A stretch of 64,000 bases of DNA from Tetracentron sinense (GCA_015143295.1 CM026556.1:21700547-21764546), one strand, 5' to 3'. Counted from the stretch's first letter, positions 44,712-57,062 are shown. Made by a program: numbers and translations. Notes: a model not told the origin generated them from the sequence alone.

Positions 44712-46127
44712 TTCACAAACCCTCTAAGGTATATTTTTAGAGATTTTGAGATAGAAAGAAGGGGAGAAGCTAGGATTTCTCTTGGGAACCAATGGTAAAG
44801 TGCGATTTTGCTTCTTAAAGTCTGGAGTTAGCTTTTTCAAGCCTTCTCAACCTTTCTAAAGCTCTCAACCAAAAGGGATTTGGTCTTAAAAAGGTAGGTA
44901 CACCCTACTAGTTAGCTTTGTTGTGCACTAAGGGTAATAAATGGGTTTGTTTTGAGGTATATGGCCTTGTATGAATAGATACTTCCTACTATTTCTTTTA
45001 TCGATACTCATTATTAAACCATGATGTAGAGCATGTTTGTGGATGAAATTGAGTTGTGTAGCGTAAGTATGCATATACTAATGCTTGAAATGAAATCACT
45101 TAATCATGTTTAAATGTTTTTTTAACTCTATCATGATGTTCACAAGCACTTATGCACATGTATGCATTGCATAATCAGGTTTTCCTTAAGTTACAAGTTC
45201 CCAAGAATTTCAAAAGAGACAAATTATGATTTACACAAGCACGCATGATAAAGCCAAACTTTGGGTTGGTTAAGGATAGGATATATCCAAGGATCTATCA
45301 TATCTGGCTTCAAGAAAAGACAAGCAAGATAATGTCTACGGAAGGGTTGGTCAAGGATGTTAGTTACCATTTTCAAACACATTCAATGAAGGGTATTTAC
45401 ATACCCGGCTTCAAGTCGTTTTCAAGAGAACTAACATCTGGCTTCAAGCATATGTTACAAGACAAGCATAATTCACGCAAGAACAAGACTAGATAAGCAT
45501 GATTCAAACAAGACAAGCATGATTCTCACGAACAAGACAAGAACTATGTTTTAAGAACGAAAAACATGCTTGAAAACACGAAAAGCAAATTTTAAATTAT
45601 GATTAATAAGCATGTACACGCGATTTTAAGAATGGTTTCGGCACATGGATTTACGCATGCATGTGAGTGTATTATTTTAAATTGTAAGCACGTCATGATG
45701 CATATTACATCACTGTTAGTTAGTAGCTTGTACAAGCTGAGTGTTTCAATAATCAGTCGTACATTTTGATGTCGACAGGTACTCCCTTTGACATTTGTGT
45801 ACCGGAGCCATGGTTCAAAGAGGAGTATGTTGAGGAGCCAATTGACGGTCATTCCAAGGAGGGAAAGAATCTTGACAAATGGCCTTACGAGGCATATTAT
45901 TGAGCGATTTGAGCGAGTGACATGTATATAGTTTTTGTTAAGCGAGGTTGTTCGCTCTTTACTTTGTTCTTCTGTATAAACTCTTGGAATACAGTTATGG
46001 TATTAAAAAGAAATTTTTGCTTCCGCTATTAGCATGCCTTGTATGTTGTGTAGGATGGTTTGATATAATAAGAAAATTCACGAGTCAAAGTCTCCAAAAT
46101 TTCTAAGGGGGATTTTGGGTCGCGACA
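44712..46127 (+). repeat. Element A 5' LTR, second part
   Basis: It resumes after B with TTCACAAACCCTCTAAGG, matching 62825 onward in the 3' LTR. It carries the donor-like AAAGGTAGGTACACC (about 44890), hairpin 45737-45756, small frame 45769-45903 and the TGTAGGATGGTTTGATA box (about 46050). It ends GGTCGCGACA at 46127. Confidence 0.85.
45769..45903 (+). other. Conserved LTR small reading frame, element A 5' copy (44 codons)
   Basis: ATG start 12 bases after the hairpin. The peptide starts MSTGTPFDICVPEPWFKEEY, is acidic in the middle, and ends LDKWPYEAYY. The counterpart at the right edge of the window (from 63906) reads MSTGTTFDIYASVPWVEEEY. See the B copy at 26523 for the comparison. Confidence 0.5.
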
Positions 46128-46141
46128 AAGTTTTTTTTTTT

Positions 46142-46290
46142 CAATCACAAGAGGGGGGGACATAAAACCTTACCCCTACAGACACTAGAGGGGGGAACAT
46201 AAAACCTTACCCCTACAGATACTAGAGGGGGGACATAAAACCTTCCCTAGAAACACAAGAGGGGGGGACATAATCCTTACCCCTAGAGAC
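46142..46290 (-). repeat. LINE 3' UTR tandem repeat, four units of about 37 bp
   Basis: Plus-strand units start near 46147, 46183, 46220 and 46254 and read ACAAGAGGGGGGGACATAAA then CCTTACCCCTACAG. The TAGGGGTAAGG core also occurs at the tail of the LINE at 3540-4915. Placed directly before the poly-A tail, it could take part in recognition by the reverse transcriptase (inference). Confidence 0.7.
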
Positions 46291-46505
46291 ACAAAAATTA
46301 AAATTAAAAAAGAGATTATACTCTCACTTTTCTGAGACTCCCTACACTTGATTTATCCAACTGAATAAGAGCTTTGATTTTGCTTGGGATAACATCATGC
46401 ATGTTAAAAGTACCTGAAGAGAGCAAGGCACGACCAATATTAGCTAGTTCATCAGCCACAATATTAGCTTCTCTAAAGGTGTGATTCGGTGAGTGCCATC
46501 AGACA

Positions 46506-47288
46506 TTAAAGGCTTAATTTGCTTATTCCAATACCAAGTTTTCCAAGCCCAAAAGCTCTGCCATTCCACTCATCTACCAAACACTTAGAATCAGATTCAA
46601 TAATCACATTGCAAAGATGAAGACTCTCACAAAGAATTAAACCATCAAGGAGGGCTCTGGTTTCCGCAATAAAATTGGAGCAACAGCCATAATAAGAGAA
46701 AAATCCAACCACAACATTACCTTTATGATCTCTAATAATACACCCCCCTCCAGCATTACCAAGATTACCTTTGGAAGCACCATCAATATTTAATTTGAAC
46801 TTAGCTCGGGGAGGATAAATCCATTTAACCAAAATCATTCGAAATTTACTAATAGCAAGCACTCTCGATAGAAATAATGGGGATAAATCAAAATGCATTT
46901 TCTCATACAAGGAGTGGATATCACAAACCTTTTTAGTAATGGCATTTATAAGAGAACTAGCATTGCGCATTCTAGCATCATGCTTCCTCCTACATCTCTC
47001 TGTCCAAATTTCCCAAACAATCAGAGCCGACAAGAGAATAAAAAGATCATTCTTCCTAAAAGAGGCCGCTCTATACCACCTTTGTAATGTACATTGGATA
47101 GAATCCAGCTTACTGAAATAAATGAAGCTCCGAGAGGAGAAGTAAGACCACACTAAAGAAGCAAGGTCACAATAGTTCAAAAGATGATTAGTATTCTCAA
47201 CACAAGGGAAATTGCAGCAATAACATTTACTAACCATCGGAATGCCAATATTTTGAATCATTGAATCTGTAGGAACAACACGAAGCAT
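46506..47288 (-). pseudogene. LINE ORF2: zinc-binding domain and RNase H
   Basis: An open frame of 260 codons. First comes the RT zinc-binding region (CYCCNFPCVENTNHLLNYC, near residues 20-40). It continues WEIWTERCRRKHDARM, then RNase H with NIDGASKGNLGNAGGGCIIR, AETRALLDGLILCE and IIESDSKCLVDEW, which supply the D, E and D motifs. It is the most intact part of the element and shares its domain order with the LINE at 3540. Confidence 0.85.
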
Positions 47289-47333
47289 AACTTTCCAGCA
47301 GAATATACGGATTTTAGCAGGAACAATCTGATG

Positions 47334-49281
47334 CTAAACATGTTTATACCAGTCAATCTCATTCCCTTTATTCCTTAATATATCCCTAGCAGACTTCACA
47401 GAGAATTCTCCAGTAGAGTTGGGAATCCAAACAAATTTGTCCTCTTCATTCGAGATAGCGAAGTTGCCATCTTTAATGTCATCAATGATAGAAGGCAGAA
47501 TAAGATGACTCACCTGAGAAAGATTCCATTCACCATCCTCATTAAGGATCTGAGAAATATAAGGATTGAGTTGAGGATTCTCAATAACCAGAGATATGAG
47601 AGGATCATCCTTGAACCAACGATCAAACCAGAAATTTATTTTATTTCCATTCCCAAGAAGAACCGAAGTGTTGGGAAGCATCATATGGAAAACTTCACAA
47701 ATATCGATCCAAAGTTTAGATGAGCCCCGGGTGGGTAAAGCATTCCACACATGATCAAAACTGTATCTGGCTTTAAAAAACCTCACCCAAAGATTATCAG
47801 TAGTATAAACCTTCCAAACTTGCTTAAGCTGAAATGCCTTAGCAGAATCAGAAATCTTTCTGATGCCCAATCCTCCTTCCATATACAGTGAAGAGCATTT
47901 CTTCCACTTAATCCAATGACGATGTCTATTCAACTCCGAACTATTCCAGAAAAAATTAGCCATAATTTTATCAATTTTAGAAGCAATACTAGAAGGAATC
48001 GAAATAGCAGAAAGAATATGAACCAGAGTGGAGGAAAGAACATGCTTAATTAGAATTAATCGACCTCCAGCTGAAAGTAATTGCTCGAACCACCCTGCCA
48101 CACGACTTTGAATCTTCTCAATGATGGGAAGATAATAACTTAATTTATGGCGACCTTTAATCAAAGGGATCCCCAAGTAAGTGAAAGGAAATTGCTTAAG
48201 TTGAAACCTGTTCTGAAAGATATGGATCTTTTTCTAGCAGAAAAGAGTCTGACAGAACCATAGAGAGAGCTTTTTTCTTTGTTAATTTTCTGCCCCAATG
48301 AATCTTCATATTTTGAAAGAAAATCACAAATATTCTTTATGCTTCGAGCACTACCATTGCAGAAAATGAGAGAGTCATCCGCAAACAAGAGATGAGAAAC
48401 AACAAAACCATTTCTCCCCAAGGAGTAAGAATTGTTCTATTGATTAATAATGCCTTTCAGACCTTTGCTAAGCACTTCTTCTGCCAATATAAAAAGAGAA
48501 GGCGAGAGAGGGTCCCCCTGACGGAGACCTCTAGTATTGGTGAAAAACCCATGCAAAGCTATATTAATAATGATCGAAAAACTTTGATTCTGAAGACAAC
48601 CATTGATAAGATTGATAAACTTATCACAAAAACCAAACTTCTTCAAAACCTCAAATATAAACTGTCATTTCATGCTATCATACGCCTTCGCCATGTCCAG
48701 CTAATGATAATATTACCTCCAAAAACTTTCCTGTCAACTTCATTGACCATTTCTTGAGCAATAGTAATATTTTCTGAGATGTTCCTTCCTTTAATAAATC
48801 CAGTTTGTTCTTCTGAAATAATATTGGGAAGAATAATAGTCAGTCTGTTAGCTAAAATTTTAGAAAATATTTTGTAAAAGAAATTGCAAAGACTGGTAGG
48901 CCTATAATCGGAGAAAGTAGAAGGATCATCACATTTAGCAATCAACGCAATGAATGTTGCATTAACAGCCTTAGGAATAACCGAATTGAGGAAGAAAAAA
49001 TTAACTGCAGAGTACATATCATTCTAGATAATCTCCCAACAAGCTTGATAAAAGTGCCCATCAAAACCTTCTGGACCTAGCGCACTGTCTTCAGAAATAC
49101 TAAATACCACATGTTTAACCTCCTCCATAGAAGGCATAGAAGAAAGCATACAATTATCCTCCTCAGATATCAACTGCGGGATAAGATTAAGAATATCAGC
49201 ATCAATATCTCTTCTTGAAGAACTGAGAAGGTTCCGAAAAAAAAATAATAGCTTAATCACCAATATCAATCTAATTCTCAA
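47334..49281 (-). pseudogene. LINE ORF2: reverse transcriptase
   Basis: Pieces in order on the minus strand: SEDSALGPEGFDGHFYQACW, IALIAKCDDPSTFSDYRPTS, EEQTGFIKGRNISENI, RGLRQGDPLSPSLFILAEEV and the catalytic box LLFADDSLIF (about 48395-48365). The thumb and connection region follow (FWNSSELNRHRHWIKWKKC; GGLGIRKISDSAKAFQLKQV). The domain copies LINE RNA at the nicked target. Several stops and shifts interrupt it, at least one between each listed open block (49281-49024, 49017-48670, 48646-48437, 48421-48161, 48176-47334). Confidence 0.85.
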
Positions 49282-50433
49282 CCCAATTACCCAAGGAATT
49301 TTTTATTCTATGAATATCATTCCGTTTTCTTCTATGATTGGCAACAACATGAAAAAACTTCGTATTATTATCTCCTTCCTTCAGCCATTTTATCTTGGAT
49401 TTTTGTTTCCAGAATATTTCCTCTTGAACAATAACCTGCTGTAAATCATCCTTTAAATTGGAAAGCTGAGAATCAATACTAGCATCCCATTTCTCTTGAA
49501 GTAAAATCTCTGTAGCACAAATTTTCTCCTCCAGATCTTTAATTCGAACAAAAATATTCCCAAAAGTCTCCCTATTCCAATTCTTAAGAGAGAGTTTAAG
49601 TCTCTTAAGTTTTAAGAAAAAAGCATGAGTAGGATCAGCAAAAATAGGAATAGTCCAAGATTCGGAGACTAACCTTTTAAAATCAGAATGATTAAGCCAC
49701 ATCTTCTAAAATTTAAAGTTAGAAGGTTTACGAGCACTATCATTCTCAAACTGCATATTAAGAGGAGCATGATCAGAATTAAGCCTAGATAAATGCGAGA
49801 CCTGAGGAGCTAGTAATTTATTGCTCCACTCCACATTAACCGTAATACGATCTAGCCTGGCATAGATTCTGTTAAGACCCGCCTGATTGTTGCACCAAGT
49901 GAATTTATTACCAGAAATCCAGGATCAATAAGGCCCATGTCATTGATAAAAGCATTAAATTCATCCATTGAAAGAATATTGGGATCTCTACCGCCCAATT
50001 TTTTCCCTGTGTTAGCAATGGCATTGAAGTCACCAGCCAGAAGGAGAGGACCATTGAAGTTAGATAACAGAAAAGTAATATCATTCCACAGAATCAGCCT
50101 ATCATTGCTAAGACATTTGGCATAGATAAAACCGCATCTGATCATGTCTAAACCTTGAATTTTCACATCAACAAGAAGAGCTTGGTCTAGAGAAGCAAGT
50201 AAAGAGACATTCAGCCAATCTTTCCAAAAGATTCATATCTTATCATGAGAAAAATAACCTTGCATATTAAGCAACTTGCTGAGAGCAACTATACTGTTAG
50301 AAGACTGCATCGGTTCCATAATGGCCAGCATAGATATATTATAAGTACTCACAAGATTCTTTAACCTGACTTTAGAAGCTATATTACCAACACCTCGAAT
50401 ATTCCAAGATAATATACTAATCATTGGAAACAA
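49271..50433 (-). pseudogene. LINE ORF2: endonuclease and linker
   Basis: ORF2 starts at 50433 (MFPMISILSWNIRGVGN), overlapping the end of ORF1 by about 17 bases. Endonuclease motifs: WNIRG, AIMEPMQ, LLAGDFNAIA (about 50045-50015), and an SDHAPL-coding stretch near 49770. A linker with WNRETFGNIF and WKQKSKIKWLKEGDNNTKFF follows. The LINE at 22861 carries close relatives of these motifs (GDFNAL, SDHSPL, FWKQKSK). Stops and shifts separate 50433-50233, 50166-49852 and 49702-49271. Confidence 0.85.
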
Positions 50434-51186
50434 TAGGATGATCTACCAATAAAATAGGAGCTTGCGCTCTAGATCTAGTAATTATGTCTGTTAGAGGGAT
50501 ACCTTTCTTTTGCTTTTGAATTAACTCCTCCTCAAATTTTGAAAACTTTTTGATGTGCTGAATCTGGGCAAGAAATTTTTTTCCATCTATTAAAAAGCTA
50601 TCTTTATTATCAAAAGAATGATGAGTTATCTCATGGTGAAATTCCCAAGAAGAAGAGGATAGCCAATTGAAATCCGACATGATCTTCTTTGTGGGAGGAA
50701 CCGAAGAAACAGAACTTTTCTTCAACAAGTTAAGGTTAGATCTGCAAGTAAGCATAGAATCATTGCCAAAATTTTCAAAAGGTGAGATATTACCTTCACT
50801 GTGATTCTCAAAAATCTGTCCAGTATTAGAAATATCCTTATAAGAATTATCGTAGTGAGTCTCTATTACTGGTTCTTTGTTTGGCTCTTCTACAGTGTGT
50901 TGAACCGTAAGCTCTTCATCTCTGTCATTATTTATTTTTTTCGACGGAGCAAAATCTGCAATTAACATCTTGTCTGATTCTATGCTAGCTTCAGTAGAAT
51001 CTGTTATTTTATGTACTGAATCTAGCACTGAATCAAGCTTATTCTTTTTCTCCTTTCTCACTTAGATTTTCAGACCTTCTTTGGTATTATCTTTACCTTT
51101 GTTGATGTAATCATGATCTTCTTCACCTTGGACATGTTTAAGCGCTAGCCGGCAAACTCAATCTGAATGACCCTATTTAGAACAAT
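50417..51186 (-). pseudogene. LINE ORF1, C-terminal part
   Basis: It starts within the zinc knuckle (CSK then GHSD, CRLALKHVQGEEDHDY), where solo LTR D is inserted. It runs through a low-complexity hydrophilic tail to TDIITRSRAQAPILL and a stop at about 50417. The N-terminal part is at 56323-57062. ORF1 proteins bind LINE RNA. Confidence 0.75.
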
Positions 51187-51401
51187 AAGAGTTTAGAGCC
51201 CCAGACTTTTTCACTTTTAATGCATGGCACTTTTGTAGCCATTTTGCCTTTAATGTAGTACAATTAATAAATAAGGAAGAAATTGAAAATTCTGAAATGT
51301 CAGAAATGTTCCTTTTCGAAGCACAAACCCAACGTAAGTTGAATTGTCGAAATCCGACGAGCGAGTCAAAAGATATGGCCAAAACAGTTTGGACCTGCAG
51401 G

Positions 51402-51590
51402 CAACCGATCGCTCGGTCCATGGAGCGATCGATCGGTCCAAAACTGATCGATCGGTAGCTATCGACTGGTCGAAAAATTTTGTATGAGGAAATTTTCCAG
51501 AAAGTTGATTTTTGGTCGAGAGCTCGGTCAATTCACCGTTCGCTCGGTAGGCAACCGATCAATCGGTCATAAACACCGATCGCTCGGTCT
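51402..51590 (+). promoter_or_regulatory. U3 palindrome cluster, element D
   Basis: ACCGATCGCTCGGT, GCGATCGATCGGTCC, TGATCGATCGGT, ATCGACTGGTCG, core TTTGTATGAGG and TTTTCCAGAAAG, then ACCGATCAATCGGT and ACCGATCGCTCGGT. This is the closest match among the gypsy LTRs to the copia element F cluster. Confidence 0.65.
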
Positions 51591-52772
51591 TCGTGTTTTT
51601 GCAGAAATTTCAGTAAGGGTGTTTCGGTCTTTTGGCGTTTCACTCTTTACTTTTAAGGGTTGCCCGAACCTTTAGGGCTCATTTACAACACTTAGACACA
51701 TTTGAGAGCTAAAGAGGAAGAGAAAGGGGTTTTCCTAACTTAGGGTTTGCTTTGAAGAAGAAATCTAAGGGGTTTTAAGAACCCTAGATCACTCAAGCTC
51801 GTTTTTCCCTCAAGTTCTCGGTTCAAGCTTGTGAGGAGCATCTTCCCCAAGCGAGGGCAGCAGCTCACACACGTTTGCAAAGGGGGTTGCTTCCTCATTT
51901 GTCAAGGTCGGTACTTCTTGCTACCCTCCTAGTTATAGTTCCTATTTTCCTCCATGTTTCTTTGTTGTCCTTCATCTATACTTGTGCTATGAGTTGGGAT
52001 GTGTGGATGTTGTGAATAGAGATGGAATGGGCGATTGGATGCCAATGGTTGTGTTGTGATAATTGAAATGGGGAGGGCATTGTGTCCATAATGAACAAAC
52101 ATGTATGATGGAATTATAACCCACCAAGAAAAGCATGTTGTAGGGTTAACAAATAATGAACATACCATGTTTGATGGAATGCCAAGGTGAATAAAATGAA
52201 TAGTAAATTAAGAAAATGCATGCTTAAAGTTTATGGAAATTGTTTGGGTTATGATAGTGTGTTTTCGCTCTTTCCCTAAATTGTTTAATTTGTTACTTTT
52301 TTAAATGGTGATGTGCAATGTATTGTGAAATCCCCAAACATGTCATATTTAAATTCAATTGCAAGTACGCACACGACTTCCATGAGCACGGCATACATGA
52401 CATGATTTATCGTATTTTCAAGAACATGATTAGAGGTGGGACATATCCTATGATATGTTTTACCTCGCTTTTCACAAGAAAACAAGAACAAACATTCCAC
52501 GAGAGGTCTCCCCTCACTCACAAGTGCATAGCATAAAGAAGGGCCTCCCTTCCCTCGCAAGTACATACATATCATGAAGAAGGGTCTCCCTTCCCTCTCA
52601 AGTGCATTGCATAAAGAAGGGTCTCCCTTCCCTCTCAAGGCATCTCACAAGCGCATCTCACAAGTACATCTTACAAGTGTATCTCACAAGTTACATGATC
52701 ACAAGCAAGCACGCATGACATGCATGGCATGACACGATATACAAGAATCAAGCAAGATAGACAAGACAAGTT

Positions 52773-55655
52773 TGTGAGCATGATATTTTCCTACCCACTT
52801 TCACATTATGCGTTTGACTAAGAATCGCCACCTATTCATTCTAAGGGATAGGTCCCGGGATTTTGATAAGGCAAATAGTCTAATCAGAGTTAGGGTAAGC
52901 GGTTCGATTAAGCCCCGGGGAAGGTGTTAGGCACCCCAGGACCCCCATTTTATAATGGTTACCTACTCCCTAAATTTAAGCCAAGTTTAATCTCAGAATT
53001 TAATTAAAATGCCTAAGTATTTAATCAAATACTAATCCAAAAAAATGAAAAAAGCTAAATAGCTAGGGTCGAACCCGAATAGGGTTGCCTACGTACTCAC
53101 AAGATGAGATCAGACCGAGCGTAGTTCTAACACATGAGCCCGTGCCAAGGCTAGGGGTGTGTGTGTGTGCAAGGGTGGTCGAGGGTTTAGCCCGGAGGCT
53201 AGAGTTTGACTGACCGAGTTGGTCAAGTGCAAAGTAAGGTCTAACCGCAATTAGAAGGGTATTAACTGTGATTAAGGAGCCTAACCACAGTTAAGAAAGC
53301 AAGCAAGCATGTTTTGGTCTTTTTGATTTTGTATTGTTTTTGTATTTTTAATTGTTTTTCATTTTTTTTGGATTTTTTTAAATAGTAGTTTTGGCTCGTT
53401 GCGGAGCAACGGGCCTAAACTAACTATATTTATTCAAAGTTATCCTAGAGTTAATCTAATTCACTAGGTATTGTCTTAAGAAACTACCTAAGGATCCCCT
53501 AAAGAAAGGATTTTAATTAACTAATTGAAAACTAATGAATTTTTTTTTTAAACAGATTAGTTCTAACCTAAGATTAACTCAAGGGCTATCCTAAGACTAA
53601 CTAAGTTAGAGCTTTAAATCCAGTAAACTAAGCCGACAACAAAAGAAATCAGATTTTGCAAACTAGCTAACAAAGATCTAAGTTACACCTGCCAAGACTT
53701 GGATTTAATCAAATTACAAGCTAACTAATAATAAAAACATGATTTAATCAAATTACAACCTAAGCTAAGAATTAAAGAAACATCTAATAAACATCCAAAA
53801 ATGGAAATTACTCCATCAAAGCTAATCTAAAACTAAACTAGACTTGATAAACTAATTGAAAGAAACCACAAGAAAAGAAATCCGATTACACTAATCTATG
53901 GTTGACACTAACCTAAACTAACAGATTTTTATGACTAATTATTTAACACTAGCTAACCTATGGTTAATACTAAACATTAACCTAAGACTAATCAAACTTT
54001 AGCTAAGTTAAAACTAACCTAAGAATCAATTGTTTTATACAAGTTAAAACTAACCTAGATAAATTAACCAAAGACATATTTAGACTAAGCTAAGAGTAAC
54101 AAGTTTGGACTAACCTAAAGTAGATATCTAAAAAAATCAGGAACTAAAGTAACCTAACTAAAAGTAGAGTTTAAATCTAGCCTAAGAAAAATGGGGTTTG
54201 AAACTAAACGTCAGATTAAAACTAAACCAAGGAAAATTATATATATCTAGCTTCACCTAATCTAAGCAACTACAAAAATCAGAAACTAATCCATCCTAAA
54301 GCTGATCTAAGAATCTAAAAAATAAATTATAGTAGCACCCTAAAACAGATTCTAAAGATCTAAAACAAAAAACAAATTCTAAAACTATAAAAGAATAGAT
54401 CTAAGACAACAGATAAAGTTAATCCAACACTAAACCAAAAAATTAATTTGAACTAAACCTAAGCTAACCATAAAGCAAAACAAAATAAGATAAGAGAGTG
54501 GGAGAGGAGATACCTGTCGGAGGAGAGGAAGGAGGTCTGAAGGGATTGAAGATGTACGGCTACTCACATGGAGCAAGCTCTTGCTGCTGGTAGCATTGGC
54601 TCGCTAGATAAGAAACTAGAGGCTCCTGGCTTTGGGTATTTTTCACCGTGAAAAGAGGGAGGGCTACTGACATTGAGAGTGAGATCTGGCCGAAGGAGAG
54701 AGAGGTGGTGGCTGCTGATGCTACAAGCGCACGTGGATGAGGAAGTTGTTACTGTTGCGAGAGAACAATTTATTGTAGGGACTGCAACTGCATCAGGGGC
54801 TGTTAGTGGGGTTTGATGGAGTGGTGTTGGGGACATTCATGGAGGCTAACCGGATAGATCAGCTGCTGGAGGTGGAGTTGCTGGCCGAGCTTGGTGACCT
54901 ATCGTAGATTGATGGTGTTGCCGGAGGTGAAGGTGATAGGGGGTATGTGGTGGCGGCACAGGTGTGGTTGTTTCCCAACTCTTTTTACTGTGGTTTTCTT
55001 CTTTTTGCAGAATTTTTCTTGGACCGCAGAGGGGATGGCTCAAGGGTTGAGGCGAACTCGGGGGTTGTAAGGCTGGCTTAAGGGTAGGTCTCAAGTGAGA
55101 TGGGGGTTTGGACATGGCTAGAGTGAGGCTGGCAGCGTTTTGACTGTGGCTTTTTTTTTTGAAAACTCCTCCCCCAAACAGTGGCTATTGGTGGGGGTTT
55201 TAAAGGAGAGTTGGGGAAGGGATAAGGCTTGCGAGTACTAGGCGTGGGGGACACTGTGACCGAGAGCCAGGAGGGGGGCAGGGAGAAGAGGACGTGGCTA
55301 CTGGTACGCTGCCTGGGGAAGAAGATGAATAGTGCCAAAAAAATTTGTTTCTTTTTTTTTTTTTTTTTTTTTTGTTGTTGTTTTCGGGTTTCCACTTTAA
55401 GGCCCAACCCCTTCATGTGTGGGCTAGTGCCTGTTGGCCTTGCCACATGGGGTTGCCGCCCAAAATTTCAACTCCCCTTTTTAATTTTTTTTTTTTTTTT
55501 TTTTTAATTAATTTTTTTTTTAGGTATGTCCCACCCTAAAACCCAAAAAGGCCATGGGCTTTGTGTTTTTAGCTTAGGATATAGGCTAAGTTAACAATGG
55601 TTAAGTTAATTAACCATAGTTAAAAAAAGGGGGGTGTAAAAATGGGGTGCTGACA
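52773..55655 (-). mobile_element. Element E: 2.9-kb solo LTR inside D
   Basis: On the minus strand it begins TGTCAGCACCCCATTTTTAC at 55655 and ends CATGCTCACA at 52773, flanked by AAGTT (52768-52772 and 55656-55660). There is no internal region, so it reads as a solo LTR. A GAGTACGTAGGCAACCC stretch (53100-53080) and a GGTGCCTAACACC stretch (about 52945-52925) are common near the ends of certain plant Ty3/gypsy LTRs; the lineage is not assigned. Proline- and lysine-rich open frames at 54564-55446 are probably chance frames in U3/R. It also contains T-runs of about 20 bases at 55351 and 55485. Confidence 0.7.
53430..54480. repeat. Cryptically simple CTAACCTAAG-rich tract in E
   Basis: For about 1 kb the plus strand is built from short variants of AACTAACCTAAG and CTAAGCTAA, never in strict tandem. 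No coding. Single TTAACCACAGTTAA-type units lie just outside it at 53280 and 55600, linking E with the arrays at 11.6 and 15.4 kb. Confidence 0.5.
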
Positions 55656-55896
55656 AAGTTTTCAAGCACGAAAATGGTACCTTGAGTCAAGTCAAGTGCA
55701 CAGTGTTTTCAAGAGTTTTATCGGCTTTTATGAATGCAAGCATGATTATATACTGCTTTACTTTATTGTTATGATATGAATTATTCCTGCTTTATATGTG
55801 TGAATTGTTTCTTGCTCTATGTATCGCTATCTGTATGTTATGACTGTTGGTTAGTATTTGATACACGCTGAGTATTCCATGCTCAGCCGTACGTTT

Positions 55897-56016
55897 ATGT
55901 TGGCAGGTTCTGAGGGAGCCGTTACTCCATTCGATGTCTGTGCTCCGAGCCCTTGGGTGGAGGAGGAGTACATCGAGGAACCTCTGGAGGAACCTCCAGT
56001 AGAGGGTTACCATTAG
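55897..56016 (+). other. Conserved LTR small reading frame, element D copy (39 codons)
   Basis: ATG 10 bases after the hairpin GCTGAG...CTCAGC. The peptide includes VTPFDVCAPSPWVEEEYIEE. There is an internal GCAGGT acceptor-like site near the start, as in A. Confidence 0.5.
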
Positions 56017-56322
56017 GTGGTTGTAGATTCTGAGTGATATAGCTGTGGGTGAGTTGAGAGAGATATATCCATGTATTTTGGCAGGCATGTCCGCACTTTC
56101 TTTTGGTTTCTTTTTGTATAAACTTGGATCATGTATGTATATACATAGAGGTTTGTTAGACTTCCGCTGTGCTTGGTTATATGTTTCCGCTATTATCGCC
56201 CTCTATCGTATATGCTCTATGGGTTTTTGCAGGATGGTTTGTCTAGCAAGTCATGTAAGTCATGATTAGTCGTCCAAAGTTCACTCTAACTCTTAGGGTG
56301 GGTTTTGGGTCGCGACAAAGAG

Positions 56323-57062
56323 CAATAAGCTATATCCTTTTCATATATGATATGTTGCCATCATCCAGCAGATCCAATACCCAACCAAATACAAGACGTT
56401 TTAGCTTTAGAGATATCAAGATCAACACATAATCTAGCTTTATTTGGCCTGGTAAGCATCTTAGTCGGTCCATCAACACAAAGTACTTTCCCTACTGTAG
56501 ATCCAATCGATCTAAGGAATTGTTCTTGAAATAAATGGAGAGGCAGATTCAGGAGAGAGATCCAAATCGGAATAATGGTAGGCTCTATTCCAGCACAAAA
56601 GTTCGGAGTCCACTTGATAAAATGGAGAAGAAGGCCATTGATATAACAATATTCTTTCAGATATATGGTGAGATAATCTTCTTCTGCAGAAAATCTAATG
56701 AAAAGATGCCAAGAATCGATCACCCCTATATGATAATCAAACTTCAAGTGAAAATTAAGCTTAAAAAATTCTCTAATGGTTGGGAAAGATGGTGTCCCAT
56801 AAGAACATTTAGCAACAAGAGAAAGCTTTAGGGGAGATGCTAATTTAGCAGATTCATCTGGAGTTAGAAACAAGGCTGGTTCTCCTTGAAACGCAACAAT
56901 AGGTTTAGAAATATTGATTGATTCAAGAATCAAAGATCGTGAGGCACTAGCAACTTCAGCAAAGGATTTCATCCGAGCAGCCTTTGCATACTTAAGAGAT
57001 TTATCTAGGGGTCGAGAAGAAGAACCCCCTCCCATAGGGCCAGCGGCCATGGATTCCACCAT
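56323..57062 (-). pseudogene. LINE ORF1, N-terminal part (DUF4283-like)
   Basis: The ATG at 57062 gives MVESMAAGPMGGGSSSRPLD. The RNA-binding domain typical of plant LINE ORF1 follows: LVAKCSYGTPSFPTIREFF, FSAEEDYLTIYLKEYC, FIKWTPNFCAGIEPTIIPIW and LLNLPLHLFQEQFLRSIGS. It ends CVDLDISKAK and IIYEKDIAYCS, just inside the zinc knuckle where D is inserted. About 240 codons, essentially open up to the insertion. Start chosen because it is the first methionine after the 65-bp leader. Confidence 0.85.

Larger units (their letters stand above)
51192..56317 (+). mobile_element. Element D: solo Tekay-like LTR inside LINE ORF1, split by E
   Basis: Begins TTTAGAGCCCCAGAC and ends GGGTCGCGACA, flanked by AAGAG (51187-51191 and 56318-56322). 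Without E it is one LTR of about 2.24 kb and has no interior: a solo LTR. It carries the palindrome cluster at 51402-51590 and CAAGGTCGGTACTTC (about 51905). Three tandem AAGAAGGG-CTCCCTTCCCTC units lie at 52525-52640. The hairpin is at 55867-55887 and the small frame at 55897-56016. It cannot be dated from itself. Confidence 0.85.

Noticed and set aside
54564-55446. Proline- and lysine-rich open frames, possible small proteins
   Set aside because: Low-complexity frames within solo LTR E, driven by CT-rich and poly-T sequence; no domain and no conserved copy in the window.
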